From Falsiroseomonas sp041690465 (GTDB lineage Bacteria; Pseudomonadota; Alphaproteobacteria; Acetobacterales; Acetobacteraceae), in assembly GCF_041690465.1 (NCBI RefSeq), contig NZ_JAWLHG010000011.1, forward strand, positions 62,001 through 126,000: a stretch of 64,000 nucleotides of DNA. The letters run 5' to 3'. The translations under genes were made by a program, and so were the position numbers. Positions 8,598 through 16,090 of this stretch are shown in pieces. The notes beneath the pieces were generated by a model that saw only the letters and a list, made by a program, of their open reading frames with translations, made no database searches and was not told the origin of the DNA. Each line of letters begins with the position of its first letter. Within the stretch, counting starts at the first letter, position 1.

Positions 8598-9362
8598 ATG
8601 TCGCGCCGAGGCGTGGGCCAGCTTCGCGCTGCGGCGGCATCGGCTGGGCCGCTCTACCAGCGGCTCGAGACCGTGCTGCGCGATGCCATCGCGGAAGGCC
8701 GGCATCCCGTCGGCACGCTGCTCCCGGCGGAGGCCGAGCTGTGCACCCAGTACGGCGTCTCCCGCCACACAGTGCGCGAGGCGCTGCGCCGCCTGGTCGA
8801 GGCGGGCCTGGTGGAGCGCCGGCAGGGTGCCGGCACGCTGGTGGTGGCACGCGAGCCGCGCCGCAGCTTCGTCCAGTCCATGCGCAGCATCGACGAGCTG
8901 TTCCAGTACGCTGCCGGCACGCGCTTCGTCATCCTCCACCGCGGCATGGCGCCGCTGGCGCCGGACGAGGCGGCGCTGATCCCCGGCGCCCGCGCCGGCA
9001 CGCGCTGGCTGCGGGCGGAGGGGCTGCGCATCGGCGCCGACGGTCGTGCGATCTGCCATGTTCTGGCGCTGATCCATCCGCGCTTCGCCGCCATCGCACC
9101 GGCCCTGCCGGAACGCAGCGCCATCTACGCGATGATCGAGCAGCGCTTCGGCGTGGCGGTCGCGGAGGTGGAGCAGGAGATCTCCGCCGGGCTGCTGCCG
9201 CCGGCCGTGCTGGCGGCGCTCGGCCGCAAGGGACGCTGCGTCGGGATGCGCTTCGTCCGGCACTACCTGGATGCGGAAGGCAGCCCGATGGTCGTTTCGG
9301 TCAACTGGCATCCCGCCGAGCGCTTCGCCTATGCGATGCGGCTGCGCCGGGGCGATGGCTGA
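8598..9362 (+). CDS. GntR-family transcriptional regulator, HutC subfamily (UTRA domain)
   Basis: 254-residue cytosolic repressor-type protein. A winged helix-turn-helix covers about residues 15-80; the recognition helix region is GVSRHTVREALRRLVEAGLV and the wing ERRQGAGTLVV. A UTRA ligand-binding domain follows (about 95-250), placing it in the HutC group that senses small metabolites such as amino acid or sugar derivatives. ATG 8598 gives family length; the frame opens from 8502, but that extension is Arg/Pro-rich and unlike the family. Operator 1 lies 217 bases upstream and the deacetylase promoter 19 bases downstream. The repeated TTGTCCGGACAA palindrome across the island suggests it is the local pathway repressor. 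Its ligand is unknown. Confidence 0.92.
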   Translation: MSRRGVGQLRAAAASAGPLYQRLETVLRDAIAEGRHPVGTLLPAEAELCTQYGVSRHTVREALRRLVEAGLVERRQGAGTLVVAREPRRSFVQSMRSIDELFQYAAGTRFVILHRGMAPLAPDEAALIPGARAGTRWLRAEGLRIGADGRAICHVLALIHPRFAAIAPALPERSAIYAMIEQRFGVAVAEVEQEISAGLLPPAVLAALGRKGRCVGMRFVRHYLDAEGSPMVVSVNWHPAERFAYAMRLRRGDG

Positions 9363-9380
9363 GGCCGGCACCTCCGGGGT

Positions 9381-9408
9381 TTGACCTTTCGTGGCGGTGC
9401 CATAGAGT
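9381..9408 (+). promoter_or_regulatory. Candidate sigma-70 promoter for the deacetylase/TRAP/prpD unit
   Basis: TTGACC (9381-9386) and TAGAGT (9403-9408) are separated by 16 bases. Operator 2 starts 3 bases after the -10 element, where transcription would begin. Such an overlap is the classic layout for repression. The first gene starts 28 bases after the -10. Confidence 0.65.
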
Positions 9409-9410
9409 AG

Positions 9411-9422
9411 TTGTCCGGACAA
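9411..9422. promoter_or_regulatory. Operator palindrome 2
   Basis: Exact TTGTCCGGACAA at the expected transcription start region of the candidate promoter 9381-9408. It would control the deacetylase, the first TRAP carrier and probably prpD (9437-14740). It begins exactly 30 bases after the first base of the TTGACC box, the same spacing as at operator 5. Confidence 0.8.
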
Positions 9423-9436
9423 GATCGGGAGACCCC

Positions 9437-10324
9437 ATGGCCGCCGGGACCTACTGGCCGCAGGATGCACGCCTCGCACTGTCCTACGTCGTGAATGTCG
9501 AGGAAGGGGCGGAGATGTCCATCCGCGACGGCGACAAGGGCCCCGAGCCCGTGGATGAGCTCGGCGTCGCACTGAAGGCACCGATCCGCAACTTCGGCAA
9601 CGAATCGAACTACGCCTACGGCATCCGCGCCGGCGCGCCGCGCGTGATGGCACTGCTCGGACGGCACGGCGCGCGCGCCACCTTCACCGCCGCCGCCGTC
9701 GCGCTGGAACGTGCGCCCGATCTCGCCGCCGCCATCGCTGCCGTGGGGCACGAGGCCTGCAGCCATGGCTGGCGCTGGGTGCACCAGTTCCGCCTTGACG
9801 AGTCCGGGGAGCGCGACTTCGTGCGCAAGGCGGTCGCGAGCATAGAGGCCACCACCGGCACGCGGCCGGTCGGCTGGCTCTCGCGCTACCTGCACACGCC
9901 GCGGCTGCGCGCAACGCTGGCGGAGGAAGGCTTCCTCTACCACATGGACGACTACAGCGACGACCAGCCGCGCTGGGATGTGGTGGAGACAAATCGCGGC
10001 CCGCGCGCCATCGTCATCGTGCCCTACGCGCTCGACACCAACGACATGAAGTTCTGGCTGGCCCCCGGCTATACGCCGCAGCAATGGCTGGACTATGCCG
10101 TCGCCACCTTCGACTGGCTACGCGAGGAAGGCGCGAGCGCGCCGCGCATGATGTCGCTCGGCCTGCATCTGCGCATCATCGGGCGGCCCGGGCGCATCGG
10201 TGCGCTGGATCGCTTCATGCAGCACGCGGCGAGCCGCCCCGGCGTCTGGGTCGCGACGCGCGCCGAGATCGCGCGCGCGTTTGCGGCAGCGATGCCGCCG
10301 CCCGCCGATCCGGCCGCGCACTGA
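9437..10324 (+). CDS. Polysaccharide deacetylase (CE4/NodB fold) family protein, PuuE-like amidohydrolase
   Basis: 295-residue cytosolic protein, ATG 9437 with GGGAGA 4-9 bases upstream; the longer open frame upstream runs through gntR and is ignored. Family features resemble PuuE-type allantoinases and bacterial cyclic imide hydrolases rather than cell-wall deacetylases: the opening strand SYVVNVEEGAEMS (about 16-28) replaces the TFDDG motif, followed by GHEACSHGWRW (about 103-113) and LHLRIIGRPGRIGAL (about 242-256). No signal peptide is present. Members of this branch open cyclic amides such as allantoin or imides. Its position between the GntR operator and TRAP genes, close to HyuAB and an amidase, points to a ring-opening step on the imported compound. 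Substrate is inference. Confidence 0.85.
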   Translation: MAAGTYWPQDARLALSYVVNVEEGAEMSIRDGDKGPEPVDELGVALKAPIRNFGNESNYAYGIRAGAPRVMALLGRHGARATFTAAAVALERAPDLAAAIAAVGHEACSHGWRWVHQFRLDESGERDFVRKAVASIEATTGTRPVGWLSRYLHTPRLRATLAEEGFLYHMDDYSDDQPRWDVVETNRGPRAIVIVPYALDTNDMKFWLAPGYTPQQWLDYAVATFDWLREEGASAPRMMSLGLHLRIIGRPGRIGALDRFMQHAASRPGVWVATRAEIARAFAAAMPPPADPAAH

Positions 10325-10887
10325 TGGGCATGGGCGCGATCCGGCAGGTGTCGCGCGTGCTCGCCTGGGTGGCGGGCGCGCTGATGCTGCTCTCCGCGCT
10401 GCTGATCGGCGCCGACGTGCTGCTGCGCAACGCGCTGCGGATCGCTCCTTTCCACTCCTTCGAGCTGTCGCGCTATGGCTTCGCCGCCGCGCTCGCCTTC
10501 GGCCTGGCCTTCACGCTGACGGAGCGGGCGAATATCCGCATCGACATCCTGCACCGGCTGGTGCCGCGCTGTGCGCATCCCTGGCTCGACGTGCTGGCGC
10601 TGCTGGCGTTGGCGCCGGTGGCGCTCGCCTTCGCCTGGTATGCCTGGGACGTGATGCTGCAGAGCGCGCGGCTCGGCGCCGTCTCCAACACGCCGATGGC
10701 GGTGCCGCTGGTGATCCCGCAAACCATCTGGGCGGCCGGGCTGAGCTGGTTCGCGCTGGTCGCCCTGGTCATGGCGCTGCAGGCGCTCTGGGCGCTGCTG
10801 CGCGGCCGCACCGACCGCGTGGAGGAGATCGGCGGGATGCCCGGGCTGGCGGCGGAGGGCTTGCCTCCCATCGAGCCCAGGGCATGA
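10324..10887 (+). CDS. dctQ: TRAP transporter small permease (DctQ), set 1
   Basis: 187-residue membrane protein with four hydrophobic segments (about 10-32, 47-65, 89-108 and 134-158). It has the DctQ-type sequence FELSRYGFAAALAFGLAFTLTERANIRIDIL in the second and third segments. It pairs with the large permease DctM to move carboxylate-type solutes from a periplasmic receptor using an ion gradient. ATG 10324 overlaps the deacetylase stop by one base (TGATG), and the stop overlaps dctM by ATGA, so translation is coupled. Order here is Q-M-P, with the receptor last. A second full TRAP set lies at 23640-26493. Confidence 0.92.
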   Translation: MGMGAIRQVSRVLAWVAGALMLLSALLIGADVLLRNALRIAPFHSFELSRYGFAAALAFGLAFTLTERANIRIDILHRLVPRCAHPWLDVLALLALAPVALAFAWYAWDVMLQSARLGAVSNTPMAVPLVIPQTIWAAGLSWFALVALVMALQALWALLRGRTDRVEEIGGMPGLAAEGLPPIEPRA

Positions 10888-12173
10888 TCGGGCTCTCCGC
10901 CCTCCTCGTGGTCGTGCTGGTCGGGCTCGGCATCCCCGTCGCGGCAGCGCTGTTCTACCTGGCGATCATCCTTGGCGACCTCTACGCCTTCATGCCGCCA
11001 CTGCCCTCGCTCGGCGATATCGCCTGGTCGAGTGCGACGGAGTTCCTCTTCGTCTCGATCCCGATGTTCATCCTGATGGGCGAAATCCTGCTGCGGGCAG
11101 GGTTGGCGGAGGACATGTACCGCGCGCTAGCCCCGGTGCTTTCGCGTGTGCCGGGTGGGCTGATGCACACCAACATCGCCTCCTGCGCTGTGTTCGCGGC
11201 GACGTCCGGATCCTCGGTGGCGACTGCGGCGACCATCGGCACCATCGCGATGCCGAACATGGAACGCCACCGCTACAACGCACCGCTGTTCCTCGGTTCG
11301 ATCGCGGCGGGCGGCACGCTCGGCATCCTCATTCCGCCCTCGATCAACATGATCATCTATGGCGTGCTGTCCGATGTCTCGGTCGGCGATTTGTATCTGG
11401 CGGGGCTGGTGCCGGGCCTGCTGCTCGCGGCGCTGTTCTCGCTGGCGGTCTGGGGCATCTGCGTGCTGCGGCCGGAATTCGGCGGTGAGAAGGTGGCGCA
11501 CAGCGAGGCGAGCCGCGCGCTGCTGCGATCCCTGTTGCCGATGGCGCTCCTGTTCTTCCTCGTCGTCGGCTCGATCTATGCGGGGCTCGCGACGCCGACG
11601 GAAGCCGCCGCACTTGGCGTGCTCGGCGCGCTTGCCCTCGCCGCCGCGCGCGGGCGGCTGCAACTGCGTGCGCTGATCGCCGCCTTCGAAGGCACCATCC
11701 GCACCACTTGCATGGTGATGCTGATCGTGCTGGCCGCCTACTTCCTGAACTTCGTGATGGTGAACATCGGCCTGACACGTGCCGTCGTTGCCTACGTGGA
11801 TGGCCTGGACCTGCCGCCGCTTGTGGTGATGCTGGCGATCATCGCGCTCTACATCGCACTTGGCTGTTTCATGGACACGCTCTCGCTGATGATCGCGACG
11901 ACGCCGCTGGTGGTGCCGATCGTGGTCGCCATCGGCTACGATCCACTGTGGTTCGGCATCCTGTTCATGATCCTGATCGAGGCGGCGCTGATCACGCCGC
12001 CGGTCGGGATGAACCTGTTCGTCGTGCAGGCGGTGCGCGGCGGCGGCGCCTTCCGCGAGGTGGCGGTGGGCTCACTGCCTTTCCTGGGCGCCATGTTCGC
12101 TATGATCGGCCTGCTCATCGCGGCGCCCGGGCTGGCCTTGTTCCTGCCGTCGCTGCTCAAGGGGGGCGGCTGA
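10884..12173 (+). CDS. dctM: TRAP transporter large permease (DctM), set 1
   Basis: 429-residue inner-membrane subunit with a dozen or so hydrophobic segments. DctM signatures are SIPMFILMGEILLRAGLAEDMY (about 57-78), the re-entrant GSSVATAATIGTIAMP (about 108-123) and GILIPPSINMIIYGV (about 147-161), with a matching second half ending ITPPVGMNLFVVQ. It forms the conducting subunit with DctQ. ATG 10884 overlaps dctQ by 4 bases. A 56-base gap with an AAGGGAGA ribosome binding site separates it from dctP. Confidence 0.95.
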   Translation: MIGLSALLVVVLVGLGIPVAAALFYLAIILGDLYAFMPPLPSLGDIAWSSATEFLFVSIPMFILMGEILLRAGLAEDMYRALAPVLSRVPGGLMHTNIASCAVFAATSGSSVATAATIGTIAMPNMERHRYNAPLFLGSIAAGGTLGILIPPSINMIIYGVLSDVSVGDLYLAGLVPGLLLAALFSLAVWGICVLRPEFGGEKVAHSEASRALLRSLLPMALLFFLVVGSIYAGLATPTEAAALGVLGALALAAARGRLQLRALIAAFEGTIRTTCMVMLIVLAAYFLNFVMVNIGLTRAVVAYVDGLDLPPLVVMLAIIALYIALGCFMDTLSLMIATTPLVVPIVVAIGYDPLWFGILFMILIEAALITPPVGMNLFVVQAVRGGGAFREVAVGSLPFLGAMFAMIGLLIAAPGLALFLPSLLKGGG

Positions 12174-12229
12174 CGGGGGGGCTGGGCGCGCGTGCCCGGC
12201 CGGTATCGACAACGAAGGGAGACACTGAG

Positions 12230-13282
12230 ATGAAGTTCAGGATGCTCGCGGCGGGCCTGATGGCGCTGCCGCTGCTCGCCACCGGCGCTCCGGCGCAGCA
12301 GCTGCCGGAGACACGCATTACCGTGCTCGGCAACATCGGCATAACCACGCAGAGCCGCACCATCGAGGGGCCATTCTGGAACCAGCAGGTGCGCGAGCTG
12401 TCGGGCGGCCGCATCACCGCGAATTTCCGGCCCTGGTCGGAAGCCGGCCTGCGCGGGCCGGAGGTCTTTCGCATCCTCGCCCGAGGCCAGGCGAACATCG
12501 CAACGGCGCAGCTCGGTCACCATGCCGGCGACGCGGCGATCAACGATGGCAGCGACCTCGCCGGCCTGACCGGCAGCATGGAGGAGTTCCGCCGCGTCAC
12601 CGATGCATTCCGCCCTGTGCTGAACCAGTTCTACGAGCGGCAGCTCGGCCTGGTGCCGATCACCTATCAGTCCTACCAGAGCCAGGTGCTCTACTGCCGC
12701 GACGCGATTTCAGGTCTCGCCGATCTGCGCGGCAAGCGCGTGCGCACCTCCGGGGCATCGCAGGGCGACTTCGTGGCGTATTTCGGCGGCACGCCGGTGG
12801 ACGTGGCGTTCGGCGAGACGCAGCAGGCGCTTGCGCAGGGCACCATCGACTGCGCGATCACCGGCACGCTCTCCGGCTACGTGGCGAAGTGGTACGAGGC
12901 GTCGAAGTTCATCTACACCCTGCCGATCAACTACGGCTCCGGCGCGACGGTCGCGAACGGCCAGTGGTGGCGCGGCCTGAGCCCCGCGGTGCGGACCTTC
13001 CTGACCACCGAGCTCGGCAAGCTCGAGCAGCGGATGTGGGCGCTGAACTTCGAGGAGGATGCGATGGGCATCGCCTGCAACACGCAGGGCCCGTGCCCGC
13101 TCGGCACTCCCGGCGGCATGACGCGGGTGGACCCGACGCCGGCCGATACCGAAGCGCGTCGCCGCGCGATGCTGGAGCGCGTGCTGCCGAACTGGGCTCG
13201 CCGCTGCGGTGCGGAATGCGTGCAGCAGTGGAACGACACCATCGGCAAAGTGGTCGGCCTGCAGGCGCGCGCTACGCAGTGA
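12230..13282 (+). CDS. dctP: TRAP transporter substrate-binding protein (DctP), set 1
   Basis: 350-residue periplasmic solute receptor. ATG 12230 has GAAGGGAGA 9 bases upstream. A classical signal peptide covers about residues 1-22 (MKFRMLAAGLMALPLLATGAPAQ). The mature part has the DctP layout, with ADLRGKRVRTSGASQGDF (about 163-180) in the region that in other DctP proteins holds the ligand-carboxylate Arg, and GTIDCAITGTLSGY further on. The C-terminal part carries five cysteines (about residues 283-332), which is unusual and may reflect disulfides. It lies last in its TRAP set. A hairpin at 13295-13328 separates it from prpD. Confidence 0.93.
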   Translation: MKFRMLAAGLMALPLLATGAPAQQLPETRITVLGNIGITTQSRTIEGPFWNQQVRELSGGRITANFRPWSEAGLRGPEVFRILARGQANIATAQLGHHAGDAAINDGSDLAGLTGSMEEFRRVTDAFRPVLNQFYERQLGLVPITYQSYQSQVLYCRDAISGLADLRGKRVRTSGASQGDFVAYFGGTPVDVAFGETQQALAQGTIDCAITGTLSGYVAKWYEASKFIYTLPINYGSGATVANGQWWRGLSPAVRTFLTTELGKLEQRMWALNFEEDAMGIACNTQGPCPLGTPGGMTRVDPTPADTEARRRAMLERVLPNWARRCGAECVQQWNDTIGKVVGLQARATQ

Positions 13283-13294
13283 GCGTATGACGCG

Positions 13295-13328
13295 AGCGGG
13301 CGGGGCGGCCGCTGCCGTCGCGCCCGCT
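13295..13328. terminator. Stem-loop between dctP and prpD
   Basis: AGCGGGCG (13295-13302) pairs exactly with CGCCCGCT (13321-13328); the loop holds further GC-rich pairing. There is no T tract. It may reduce read-through or set transcript ends within the 9437-14740 unit rather than stop it fully. Confidence 0.4.
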
Positions 13329-13354
13329 ACGACCGTGGATCGTGAGAGGACCGC

Positions 13355-14740
13355 ATGAGCTTCGACATCGCCCAGGCCTTCGCCGCGCATGCTGCCCGCA
13401 TACGGCACGCCGACCTGTCGCCGGAGGCGGTGGCGAAGGCGAAGACCTTCCTGCTCGACACCCTCGGCGTGGCCTTGGCTGGCAGCAGCGGGGCGAACGT
13501 CGAGGCCGTACGCGATTTGGCGATCTCCTGGGGGCCGGGCGAGGAGGCGACCTCCTGGCTGGGCGGGCAGCGCATGTCCGCCGGCTCGGCCGCCATCATC
13601 AACGCCTACCTGATCCACTGCCTGGAATTCGACTGCGTGCATGAGGGCGCGGTGGTGCACCCGATGGCCACGCTGCTCTCCGCGCTGCTGGCGTGGTGCG
13701 AGCGCGAATCGCTGCGCGGCCGGCCGGTGGATGGCGCGCGCTTCCTCGCCGCGATGGCGGTGGGCGTGGACGTCGCCGGCCTTCTCGGCGTGGCGACGGA
13801 TGCACCGCTGCGCTTCTTCCGCCCGGCCACCGCCGGCGGCTTCGGCGCCACCGCGGCCATTGCCAACCTGGCGGGCTTCGACGCAGCGACGACGCGCAGC
13901 GCCTTCGGCCACATGTACGGCCAGACCTGCGGCACGCTGCAGCCGCACCTGGAAGGATCGCCGCTGCTCGGCCTGCAGATCGGCTTCAACGCCCGTGGCG
14001 CGATCGCCGCGGCCGATCTCGCCGCGGCTGGGATGCAGGGTCCGCTCGACGTCTTCACCGGCCGCTACGGCTACTACACGTTGATCGAGGATGGACAGCT
14101 GCACGCCGATCGTATCGAGGCTGCGCTCGGTCGCGAATGGCAGATCACGCAGCTGGCGCACAAGCCTTTTCCCTCCGGCCGGCTGACGCATGGCGTGGTC
14201 CATGGCCTGCGCGATCTGATGGCACGGCACGGCTTCGCGCCGGACGACATCGCGGAGGTGGTCTGCCGCGTGCCGCCGCTTGTCCGCCGGCTGGTGGGCC
14301 GCCCGGACATGCCGGATCCGGCCTCCAACTATGCAAAGCTCTGCCTGCCGTTCGTCGCCGGCGTCTTCCTCGCCAAGGGGCGCTGCGACGTGCCGGATTT
14401 CCGCGGCGAGGCACTGCGCGACCAGCGGGTCCATGCCTTCGCCGCCCGCGTGCGGCACGAGGCGGACGGAAACACCGACGAGAACGCTCTGGATCCGCAG
14501 GAGATCTCCGTCCGGCTTGCCTCCGGCGCGGTGCACACGATCCACCTGCCGCATGTCTACGGCCATCCCGAAGCGGCGCTGACCGCGGCGGAGAACGAGG
14601 AGAAGTTCTTCCGCTGCTGCCGCCATGCGGAGCCCTCGGTGCCGGAAGCTCGCGCCCGCCGCATCCTCGACATGGTCGCCGGCATCGAGGCACTGCCCGA
14701 TATCGCTGCCCTGGTCGCTGCCGTCGCCGGCCCAGATTGA
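13355..14740 (+). CDS. MmgE/PrpD family protein (paralogue 1)
   Basis: 461-residue cytosolic protein of the MmgE/PrpD fold, which includes 2-methylcitrate dehydratase, cis-aconitate decarboxylase and iminodisuccinate epimerase. ATG 13355 has GAGAGG upstream. Family blocks are FLLDTLGVALAGS near residues 30-42, EFDCVHEGAVVHPMATL (about 90-106) with the conserved His/Asp segment, and HKPFPSGRLTHGVVHGL (about 269-285). No prpB or prpC is near, so a methylcitrate cycle role is unlikely. A dehydratase, decarboxylase or epimerase step on a di- or tricarboxylate of the local pathway is more likely. TTGACG of the next promoter overlaps its stop codon. Confidence 0.9.
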   Translation: MSFDIAQAFAAHAARIRHADLSPEAVAKAKTFLLDTLGVALAGSSGANVEAVRDLAISWGPGEEATSWLGGQRMSAGSAAIINAYLIHCLEFDCVHEGAVVHPMATLLSALLAWCERESLRGRPVDGARFLAAMAVGVDVAGLLGVATDAPLRFFRPATAGGFGATAAIANLAGFDAATTRSAFGHMYGQTCGTLQPHLEGSPLLGLQIGFNARGAIAAADLAAAGMQGPLDVFTGRYGYYTLIEDGQLHADRIEAALGREWQITQLAHKPFPSGRLTHGVVHGLRDLMARHGFAPDDIAEVVCRVPPLVRRLVGRPDMPDPASNYAKLCLPFVAGVFLAKGRCDVPDFRGEALRDQRVHAFAARVRHEADGNTDENALDPQEISVRLASGAVHTIHLPHVYGHPEAALTAAENEEKFFRCCRHAEPSVPEARARRILDMVAGIEALPDIAALVAAVAGPD

Positions 14741-14765
14741 CGCCGGCCGCACCCGAGCCTACTTG
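14737..14765 (+). promoter_or_regulatory. Candidate promoter for the acyl-CoA dehydrogenase unit
   Basis: TTGACG (14737-14742) and a weak TACTTG (14760-14765) are separated by 17 bases. The -10 element overlaps the left half of operator 3, so regulator binding would compete with RNA polymerase. The -35 element includes the stop codon of prpD 1. Confidence 0.5.
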
Positions 14766-14774
14766 TCCGGACAA
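14763..14774. promoter_or_regulatory. Operator palindrome 3
   Basis: Exact TTGTCCGGACAA, 19 bases before the acyl-CoA dehydrogenase start codon and overlapping its candidate -10 element. It probably controls the six-gene unit dehydrogenase, CoA-transferase 1, CoA-transferase 2, prpD 2, ligase and amidase (14794-22364). Confidence 0.8.
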
Positions 14775-14793
14775 CTACCGCGGGGACGTCGCC

Positions 14794-15954
14794 ATGGACA
14801 TCAACACCGCCCGCCAGTCCGAGGAGGACGCGGCCCTTCTCGAGGCGATCGAGAAATGGCTGGAGCGCGACGTGCGCCCGCATGTGCTGCGCCTGGAGCA
14901 TGCCGACGAATATCCGCATGAGATGGTCGAGCAGATGAAGGCGCTCGGCCTCTTCGGCGCGACCATTCCGGCCGAATACGGCGGGCTTGGCCTTTCCGCC
15001 ACGACCTATGCGAAGATCGTGGAAAAGATCGCCGAGACCTGGATGTCGCTCACCGGCATCTTCAACAGCCACCTGATCATGTCGGCGATCGTCACGCGGC
15101 TTGGCACGGAGGAGCAAAAGCGGGCCTGGCTGCCGAGATTCGCCTCCGGCGAGATCCGCGGCGGCCTCGCGCTGACGGAGCCCGATTGCGGGACCGACCT
15201 GCAGGCCATCCGCACCCGCGCGCGGCGCGACGGCGACCACTATGTCGTGAACGGCACCAAGACCTGGATCAGCAACGGCATCGAGGGCAGCTGCTTCGCG
15301 CTGCTGGTGAAGACCGATCCCACCGCGGAGCCGCGCTACAAGGGCATGTCCATGCTGCTGGCGCCAAAGCACGAGGGCTTCCGGGTCGGCCGCAAGCTCG
15401 AGAAGATGGGCTACAAGGGCATCGACAGCGCCGAGCTGGTCTTCGAGGATTACCGCGTGCCGGCAGAGAACCTGATCGGCGGCGAGGGCAAGGGCCTGAA
15501 CGCAGCGCTGTCCGGCCTTGAACTCGGTCGTATCAACATCGCTGCGCGCGGTTGTGGCCTGGCCTCGGCGGCGCTGCAGGACAGCGTACGCTACAGCCAG
15601 ATCCGCCACACCATGGGCAAGCCGATCTGCGAGCACCAGGCGATCCAGCTGAAGCTCGGCGAGATGGCGACGCGGCTGCAGGCTGCGCGGCTGCTGACCT
15701 ACGACGCGGCGCGCGCCTACGACAAGGGCGAGCGCTGCGACATGGAGGCCGGGATGGCGAAGTTCTTCGCCTCTGAGGCGGCGGTGGAGAACAGCCTGGA
15801 GGCGATGCGGATCCATGGCGGCTATGGCTACTCCAAGGAGTACCATGTCGAACGCTACTTCCGCGATGCGCCGCTGATGTGCATCGGCGAGGGCACCAAC
15901 GAGATGCAGCGAATCATCATCGCCAAGCAGCTGATTGCGCGGAACCCGGTGTGA
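14794..15954 (+). CDS. Acyl-CoA dehydrogenase family protein
   Basis: 386-residue flavoenzyme that introduces an alpha,beta double bond into an acyl-CoA and passes electrons to ETF. It has the three-part ACAD fold: an N-terminal helical part, a beta domain with ALTEPDCGTDLQAI (about 126-139) and TKTWISNG for FAD contacts, and a C-terminal helical part. The C-terminal part includes IHGGYGYSKEYHVERYFRDA (about 339-358) and IGEGTNEMQR (about 364-373), whose Glu corresponds to the usual catalytic base. Length is typical. The GTKTWISNG and YGYSKEYHVER blocks resemble short-branched, glutaryl and related dehydrogenases, but chain specificity is not certain. ATG 14794 directly follows operator 3. 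Confidence 0.93.
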   Translation: MDINTARQSEEDAALLEAIEKWLERDVRPHVLRLEHADEYPHEMVEQMKALGLFGATIPAEYGGLGLSATTYAKIVEKIAETWMSLTGIFNSHLIMSAIVTRLGTEEQKRAWLPRFASGEIRGGLALTEPDCGTDLQAIRTRARRDGDHYVVNGTKTWISNGIEGSCFALLVKTDPTAEPRYKGMSMLLAPKHEGFRVGRKLEKMGYKGIDSAELVFEDYRVPAENLIGGEGKGLNAALSGLELGRINIAARGCGLASAALQDSVRYSQIRHTMGKPICEHQAIQLKLGEMATRLQAARLLTYDAARAYDKGERCDMEAGMAKFFASEAAVENSLEAMRIHGGYGYSKEYHVERYFRDAPLMCIGEGTNEMQRIIIAKQLIARNPV

Positions 15955-15980
15955 AGCCCGCGTCACGAAGTTCCAACCTG

Positions 15981-16059
15981 CGGCGGGCGCAGCCCGCCGA
16001 GTGGCCGAATGGCCGCCGCCGCAAGTGCAGCGAGCCAAGCGCAGCGCCGGCGCCTGAGG
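15981..16059 (+). repeat. Dispersed hairpin-rich intergenic repeat, copy 1
   Basis: Bases 15999-16059 align to the reverse complement of 28024-28094 through the shared blocks GGCCGAATGGCCGCC, CAAGTG, AGCCAAGCG and GGCGCCTGAGG, with a shorter middle. It is preceded by a perfect 8-bp hairpin, CGGCGGGC/GCCCGCCG (15981-15999). Both copies lie just 3' of a gene in the same relative orientation and form short hairpins, of which the first here is GGCC GAAT GGCC (16003-16014). It appears to be a small non-coding repeat family. Confidence 0.55.
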
Positions 16060-16081
16060 GTGAAATGCGTCAGCATTTCAC
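16060..16081 (+). promoter_or_regulatory. Stem-loop abutting the CoA-transferase 1 ribosome binding site
   Basis: GTGAAATGC (16060-16068) and GCATTTCAC (16073-16081) form a perfect 9-bp hairpin with a GTCA loop. GAGG (16082-16085) and ATG 16091 follow at once. It directly follows repeat copy 1. It may act as an mRNA processing or stability element, or modulate translation of the downstream gene. Confidence 0.45.
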
Positions 16082-16090
16082 GAGGCAAGT

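Noticed and set aside
13355..14740. 2-methylcitrate dehydratase of a methylcitrate cycle
   Set aside because: Fold fits, but prpB and prpC are absent and the gene lies in a different catabolic unit.
12710..14752. 680-codon minus-strand open frame over dctP and prpD 1
   Set aside because: Spans two recognised plus-strand genes and a gap, with no recognisable domain.
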